The position numbers and the translations under genes were made by a program. This document shows, piece by piece, positions 60,801 to 64,000 of a DNA stretch of 64,000 bases. The notes beneath the pieces were generated by a model. It was not told the DNA's origin, searched no databases, and worked only from the letters and a program-made list of their open reading frames with translations. The first letter of the stretch is position 1; each line of letters starts with the position of its first letter. Source of the stretch: Telmatactis stephensoni (Eukaryota; Cnidaria; Anthozoa; Actiniaria; Isophelliidae); the NCBI GenBank assembly GCA_029948255.1, contig JALIZF010001789.1, forward strand, positions 434,001 through 498,000, read 5' to 3'.

Positions 60801-61158
60801 TTTTTCCACGTTCTTATGCATGCAACTCACAGTATATTGTGCATGTTTTTGTAGAATGGCATGTGAGCATAAACTAAACAAATAAATAAGAATTCTAGCT
60901 ACATTAAATGTTAAACATTTTTATCCAGTTTTCTATTTTTACCAAATCATCCGAGAAGCCATTCTCCAAGACATCGTCTTCATCATCTAAAGATAACTCT
61001 TCGTCGATCTCAAAGACATCAGCATTGAGCTGCTGGAGGTCATGATCTATCAGGGTCTGCAGCTCAAACTCTTCACCTTCCTCAAGATCTATCGATGATA
61101 AACTTGAGATTGAACTGTTAGCAGATGTAAGTCCTGGGGGAATATTCAACTTGCTCAT
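40335..61158 (-). CDS. TRPA1: TRPA1-like ankyrin-repeat cation channel
   Basis: A plasma-membrane, non-selective, calcium-permeable TRP channel of the TRPA family, which senses irritants or temperature. About 28 exons: 60943-61158 (ATG 61158), 58772-58883, 58231-58406, 57862-57978, 56949-57057, 53088-53188, 52189-52236, 51750-51886, 51142-51190, 50151-50339, 49440-49526, 49055-49161, 48760-48921, 47930-48044, about 46842-47010, then exons starting near 46690, 46344, 46193, 45818, 45446, 44672, 43648, 42989, 42438, 42015, 41248, 40630 and 40335. An acidic N terminus precedes many ankyrin repeats (GQTPLHCAI, GSTILHLAV, DKTPLHCAAEEG, GSTALHYAAQGG, NTALHLAAQGG). The pre-S1 motif LTHPLCQAFLNMKW follows. 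Next come six membrane segments, with pore-region VWMLGEFEYRDIL and S6 IFLNLLIGLAVGDID, both TRPA1 signatures. The protein is about 1,150-1,200 aa. Intron 2 uses a GC donor. Later boundaries are approximate, and the C terminus is the least certain part. Confidence 0.93.
40865..40970. repeat. Dispersed repeat with CTGATTGGTCGAGAATCG core, copy 3
   Basis: Related to 18269-18372 and 26287-26350 but inside a TRPA1-like intron, which shows the family is dispersed and not confined to the amidohydrolase array. Confidence 0.6.
41010..41220. repeat. Direct repeat of about 45 bp in a TRPA1-like intron
   Basis: CTGTACTCTAATAGATGCAC followed by AGATGACGTCAA occurs near 41025-41060 and again near 41176-41205, each preceded by CATTTTCCGTG. 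It is a partial duplication with no coding content. Confidence 0.6.
42300..42375. repeat. (GAGT)n/(GGAT)n microsatellite
   Basis: A tetranucleotide array with drift between units, in a TRPA1-like intron. Apparent ORFs over it are artefacts. Confidence 0.85.
44952..45300. repeat. (AAAC)n-(AACG)n compound microsatellite, about 350 bp
   Basis: An AAAC array passes into a long AACG array with two short AAAC interruptions, then ACCA units. It lies in a TRPA1-like intron. The array is stop-free in several frames on both strands, giving spurious Arg-Thr-Asn-Glu and Val-Arg-Ser-Phe proteins. Confidence 0.95.
45625..45742. repeat. Three-unit tandem repeat
   Basis: CCTCAGTTGGGCTTCCTGTG and variants occur three times in about 110 bp, within a TRPA1-like intron. 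Confidence 0.7.
46440..46560. repeat. (GGAA)n-(GGCA)n-(AACG)n microsatellite
   Basis: Compound tetranucleotide array in a TRPA1-like intron; non-coding. Confidence 0.85.
47649..47852. mobile_element. MITE-like palindrome
   Basis: TAAACCCGCCGCACACGTC...CTGCGTGAGGAAACTGCCACG on the left pairs with CGTGGCAGTTTCCTCACACAG...CGTGTGCGACGGGCTTA on the right. It is about 200 bp in a TRPA1-like intron. Confidence 0.75.
50385..50640 (-). repeat. tRNA-derived SINE copy
   Basis: Read on the minus strand, an A-box TGACCGAGTGGTGAGGG (near 50620) and a B-box-like GGTTAGGTTCCCGG (near 50580) sit at tRNA spacing. They are followed by TTTGACTTGAGTTTCTTAG and a CCGGGTCCTCTAGTTTTCC body. The head resembles a class II tRNA such as Ser or Leu. 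Confidence 0.65.
50820..51121 (-). repeat. tRNA-derived SINE copy
   Basis: On the minus strand TGGTGCTAGCGGTAACA (A box) and GGTTCGAGCCC (B box) lead into AGAGTTTGTTAGATGTGTTG and CTTTTTCTCCGGGTTCTCCG. This body is shared with the neighbouring SINE and the one near 39885. The distal part (50880-50940) also resembles sequence near 14096 and 18716. Confidence 0.65.
52716..52770. repeat. Short tandem repeat (TACTGGTACACTTC)
   Basis: Three units of about 19 bp containing GGTACACTTCTACTGGTACT, in a TRPA1-like intron. Confidence 0.75.
53620..54030. mobile_element. Palindromic element rich in GCAACAAAAT/ATTTTGTTGC blocks
   Basis: TAATACGAGCAACAAAATC at the left end pairs with GATTTTGTTGCTCGTATTA at the right. 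Inner blocks around CGCGTTTTTCCACCCGAGAA and TTCTCGGGTGGAAAAACGCG also pair. It is about 400 bp, non-coding, in the intron that also carries the Penelope-like element. Confidence 0.8.
54116..54374. mobile_element. Palindromic element with AACGTTGTCGCTGAAAAAAG arms
   Basis: TATAGCTAATCCAATTAACG...CGCTGAAAAAAGCC is mirrored by GGCTTTTTTCAGCG...CGTTAATTGAATTAGCTATA. It is about 260 bp and sits immediately beside the previous palindrome. Confidence 0.75.
54380..54590. repeat. Imperfect inverted repeat
   Basis: TATCCCACACCATAGAAAAT near 54442 pairs with ATTTTCTATGGTGTGGGATA near 54549. It also has a local GCCACGAAAAACCGTGGC hairpin. It is the third palindrome in a row. Confidence 0.55.
54797..54853. 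repeat. (TTA)n microsatellite at the Penelope insertion site
   Basis: About 19 TTA units immediately precede the left end of the Penelope-like element. Confidence 0.9.
54885..56912 (-). mobile_element. Penelope-like retroelement with inverted terminal repeats
   Basis: A single ORF (55007-56824) is bracketed by terminal sequences of about 95 bp that are inverted copies of each other (54887-54985 and 56817-56912). Each includes GAGCACGACGTTTCGGAGTC or its complement. It lies in a TRPA1-like intron, next to a TTA microsatellite. The element is compact (about 2.0 kb) and apparently intact. Confidence 0.9.
55007..56824 (-). CDS. Penelope-like reverse transcriptase with GIY-YIG endonuclease
   Basis: The ORF (605 aa, ATG at 56824 inside the terminal repeat) encodes a Penelope-family RT followed by an endonuclease. 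RT motifs are VITKPDKGTGVVILDKKQY (about 47-65), LYGLPKTHK (about 133-141), ILVSYDVSSLFTSIPL (about 198-213), GVAMGSPLGPLLANVFM (about 268-284) and the catalytic YVDDT (304-308). A GIY-YIG nuclease domain follows, with VVYKFKCDLCDASYIGYT (about 511-528), an Arg/His helix (RHLHERAEEH) and Glu in LYEMLFI (about 580). This fits the target-primed mechanism of Penelope-like elements. No frameshift or stop interrupts it. Confidence 0.95.
   Translation of the reverse strand: MSNDQRELVTATLKSVAVNYIQFKNPQPPKSLLTAINELKKRDDIVITKPDKGTGVVILDKKQYLRLLKEASVNDLSKFRPVSSERPKSKGRPPKYYHPLLQKEKAICSTVRRILPKIVADTICPIGSRLAHLYGLPKTHKETLAMRPILSASGTYNYDLAKWLEVKLKPLSSNEHTIHDTLKFAEEFRKVKINQGDILVSYDVSSLFTSIPLDETIGLLTDKAFQNNWFNSTHDLNISKTELAELLTIATKDQLFQFDNQLYEQIDGVAMGSPLGPLLANVFMCHIEDILQRNGKLPAYYKRYVDDTLTIMPNKHHAEQFLQELNQTHPALKFTMELEKNGMLPFLGIQLLNRAPNIETRVYVKPTNTGLLLHYQSHVDVRYKRSLIATMLERPYRISSSWLHFTEECERLEVMFSKLKYPQHMVKSAIKHFVDSKNNERVDPSTTDSENTVRIVLPFKDQRSANIVRNRLKDLSNKTKVTIQPVFVSRKINDLLKTQEKKPSIVNRQRVVYKFKCDLCDASYIGYTMRHLHERAEEHKYNQSAIGKHYKINHGTAPGDLINNIQVIKKCKTKFDCLLYEMLFIQKQQPSLNVQSDSLRAKLFV
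57130..57545. repeat. Degenerate tandem repeat, about 55-60 bp unit
   Basis: About seven diverged units built from GTATATGACTGTGC, AAGTCTGATCTGTGC and ATTCCATACTGTG. It lies in a TRPA1-like intron and is non-coding. Confidence 0.8.
58020..58062. repeat. (GAT)n microsatellite
   Basis: Short GATGAT array in a TRPA1-like intron. A similar array lies at 60324-60352. Confidence 0.8.
58884..60942. other. First intron of the TRPA1-like gene
   Basis: About 2.1 kb between coding exons 1 and 2. It holds a (CCAT)n array near 59300-59330, a (GAT)n array near 60325 and AT-rich sequence. I see no other gene. Confidence 0.7.
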
Positions 61159-61722
61159 AATGGAAAACTTGTCCTGTTATCTGCTAAAATTCGATGGAAT
61201 TTTCCATGGCGGTAAAATACACACTCAAGTGTTGTTGATATTGTTCAGATAATCCAAAGGAATGCAAATGACCACAGGAAGCCCACCTGCAAGAAAGTGA
61301 ACATTTGAAGAAATAAAATATTGAAGAATTGGTAAATATGGAAATTATGGTTCTACATTTTTATCTGTCAAAGATTATCTTATTGGAATAAACGAAGATT
61401 AAAAATTAAAGCTTTTTTATTGTGTTATATTTTCAATAAGTGTCTATTGAGTAACCGCGATCTTTAACTACTTGGTCAGCAGATAATCAAAAATAATAAT
61501 ATGCGATCCAAAATTTCCCTTGAACTGAAAACTTCTAAAGAAAATTTAATTTGATTGGTTTATTTTCTTGTTACATACTAATCAAACCGATTGGTAAATG
61601 TATGTTAGGCAGGGATCACGTGGAAGTGGATTTGTTTTGCGTTGTGGAGGGAAAATGTTTAAATTTTAGTGAACAATTTAAGCTATTTTCTCAATGCTTT
61701 CCAAACAATTTCGTTGGAAACC
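61159..61722. promoter_or_regulatory. Shared divergent upstream region (TRPA1-like and zinc-ribbon genes)
   Basis: The ATG of the TRPA1-like gene (minus, 61158) and that of the next gene (plus, 61723) face away from each other with 564 bp between. This is a likely bidirectional promoter. No clear TATA or known factor site is evident. Confidence 0.5.
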
Positions 61723-64000
61723 ATGGACGAGGATGAAGCTAAAAGCCTCGCCAGTGATTGGGTACGCCGTTTAGAGGCGTCCGTCTTGTCCAAAGTTCGT
61801 GAAGACTCTGACAAGTTCACCAACAGGGGAGGCCATCATCAACGAAAGCAAGATAATGTCACTTTTGAATTTAACGATGATCTTTATGAGAAAAATAGAA
61901 TAGGTGCTAAGCCAAGCCCTAGACAGAAAATATATCATGATCCAACAAGAGTCTCAAGTACCAGCGACCTCATCAATCATAAAAAAGAGATTACGAACTT
62001 CGAACATCAATCGAATCAAGAACTTGATGTTCGTCAAACTTCAAGGAACACGTCGAGTATTGAACCTCGGCCTCCGAAACACAGTCCAAGAGTTGATTTA
62101 GAAATCCTTCGTAGAAAAAGACTTGAACGTTTTGATAAACCCAAGGATTTTGTGTTCAAAGACTGGGATAAAAACGACGATAACTCATGCGAGAAAGCAA
62201 AGGAAAGTGTATTTGACAGCTCGGGAATGCTTCAGTACGAAGCGAGTCCTTGCAACAGGGTCGATGAGCCGTCGCTTAGAGATGATAAATGGTCTTACGA
62301 TCCTGTGAGTTATGATTTTAGCGAGCGAAGCTACGACGAAGATGATAAAATAAGGCTAGAACTTTGGGGAATACGAGGCGCAGTAGAATCAGGGCAAATT
62401 GATATTCATTCATATTTACGTCCTTCGCGCTATGAGGATCATAGTAAAAATAACTGCACGCAGCCATTACACGATTTAGGTAATTCAATTAGCAAGCAAA
62501 GCCTGACTAATGAAGCTAATTACCACTCATGCAGAGACAATAATTACAATTTAAGAACTCAGTCAACTGATCACCAGAAAGATTTTGTGAGAAGTCCAAA
62601 TGGGCTGATCAGTGAAGAGAGCTTGACTCTTTTGACTTCAAAATTGTCAATTCAGAAATCTCACATGGGAGGTGCTGTTGGTCCAACTACTGGACAGGAT
62701 TGCATTAATGAGGATTTCACTCACTTCAGCGTATCAAAGCATCAGCCATCAACATTTGCGTGTACTGTACCACAAATAGAAGGAAAATTGTATAATGGAT
62801 TTGAAACATCAGATTCAGAAAGCAGCGTCAATGCAATTAAGATTAACCGCAAATATAAACCAAAAATTGACCACAGCGTACCAGACGTGACTTTGCCAAA
62901 AGCTAATAAGCCTTTAAAATCAGGAAAAGGGAAGCAGAAGATTTTAAATGAGCTAACAGAATTTTTGGATTCTGGGAGAAGTGGAAGAAGTTCCAGCAGA
63001 GAAAAAGAACGAATCAGGGAAAATTTTGAAGGAGGAAATTCTATGTCCCCAGATTTTGCCACAGATGGAATAGACATCAACAATTGCCCTGAAGATGTGC
63101 TTTTCAAATCATCAAGCCCGATCGAAATGCATAAAAATGGCACTAGAACTTACTCTCCTTCACCAGTTAATGGCATCTCCACCTCAGCACCAGCAGCTTA
63201 TGATTGCACTTTGGATTTTTCACTTGAAGATAATGACTTCTTGCATAGTTTAGGTTCCTCATTCTGGATTCCAGAATGACGAATCTATAACTAACAGCTT
63301 GGAGGTGGGACAAGATTCAAGTGGTACAAAGTTGGCAAAGATTTGTACAGTATGTAACGAGGTCAACAGTCAAGCTGCAAACTGGTGCATTGAATGTGGA
63401 ACTGCTTTGATCAATGTTAAACCAGCTATTTTAAATCAAGAGCAGCAAAGGAACTATGATAAGCAATGCCAAGAAACTAAAGAACTTATTGAAGAAGCTT
63501 TGAATTCAAAAAAGCGAGAGTTGAATGGTTTGGGAGCTTTGAGTAAAAAAGAAAGAGCTTTGCAAAGTGATGTCATGGAGTTGTCTAAAGAGGTTGAGAA
63601 GAATTCAGGCTTCAGTAATGAATCACTGCAGAGCAATTTGTCTAACTATAAACGTCGTTGGTTAAAATCTAGTTTAGCATGGAGTACATTTGAACCCCAG
63701 GAACTCTCCAAGCCACCCTCTCTTGTTAAACAAAGTAGTAAAGGCAAGAAAAATGAAAAGAAAATTAAAGAAAAATTGAATGGGAGTTTAAGAAGCAGGT
63801 CATCCAGTGATCTTGCTCTCATTGAGCATTCCAAAAAGAAGAATAAAGGCAAAGACAGGCATCATAAAACAGCACAGCGACAAAGAACAACCAGTGCGAC
63901 TTATCACTCTGCCGATGATTATGACCCCAGCAATTTGTCAATCAATATTGAATTGACCAATCAAGAGAGCTCTCAAGGGTCTAATCTAACACATTATGAT
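61723..64000 (+). CDS. Unknown zinc-ribbon protein (partial; frame break near 63254-63276)
   Basis: From the ATG at 61723 (good context, ACCATGGACG) a frame of 518 codons runs to TGA at 63277. It is hydrophilic and Ser/Asp/Lys-rich, with no membrane segment. It starts MDEDEAKSLASDWVRRLEAS and contains a charged motif DLEILRRKRLERFDKPKDF. A second frame, open from 63254 and running off the window, continues in the same style. It encodes a CxxC-x12-CxxC zinc ribbon (ICTVCNEVNSQAANWCIECG), a predicted coiled-coil region (about 63430-63600) and a Lys-rich tail. The two probably belong to one gene joined either by an undetected splice (a weak acceptor TTCTGGATTCCAG ends at 63274) or by a one-base error. 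I do not recognise the family. A cytoplasmic or nuclear scaffold role is only a guess. Confidence 0.65.

Noticed and set aside
63254..63274. A 21-base intron between GTTCC and CCAG
   Set aside because: Too short for a spliceosomal intron; a frame error or longer intron is more plausible.

Overview
The window is an AT-rich, intron-rich animal genome segment with no bacterial or organellar character. It carries single-copy metazoan genes (spliceosomal SF3A2, a TRPA1-type ankyrin cation channel) with many small exons. Among these lie DIRS and Penelope retroelements, many palindromic non-autonomous elements and tRNA-derived SINE-like copies. That mix fits a cnidarian, most likely an anthozoan such as a stony coral or sea anemone. 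The assignment is inference; no marker here fixes the species.

Layout. 1-0.7 kb: an inverted repeat holding remnants of a helix-turn-helix transposase. 0.9-5.4 kb (minus): SF3A2 in nine exons, with two palindromic elements in its second intron. 6.05-10.9 kb: a nearly intact DIRS-type tyrosine-recombinase retroelement (Gag-like, RT-RNase H and recombinase ORFs, minus strand). 10.9-13.7 kb: nested fold-back elements and SINE-like fragments. 13.7-26.3 kb: a tandem array of three YtcJ-like amidohydrolase genes (plus strand). The first and third are intact two-exon genes; the middle one has an in-frame stop and has lost its second exon. 26.3-30.6 kb: gene-free, with microsatellites and a 1.3 kb fold-back element. 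30.7-37.5 kb (plus): a seven-exon gene for a secreted kelch propeller fused to a membrane cytochrome b561 core. 40.3-61.2 kb (minus): a TRPA1-like channel in about 28 exons, with a Penelope-like element in one intron. 61.7 kb to the window end (plus): a head-to-head unknown gene with a C-terminal zinc ribbon, running off the window.

The genes do not form a pathway. The most unusual items are the kelch-b561 fusion, which may be a cell-surface electron-transfer protein, and the recently expanded and partly decaying amidohydrolase array. The DIRS and Penelope elements are nearly intact. The many palindromes indicate intense recent transposon activity in introns and spacers.
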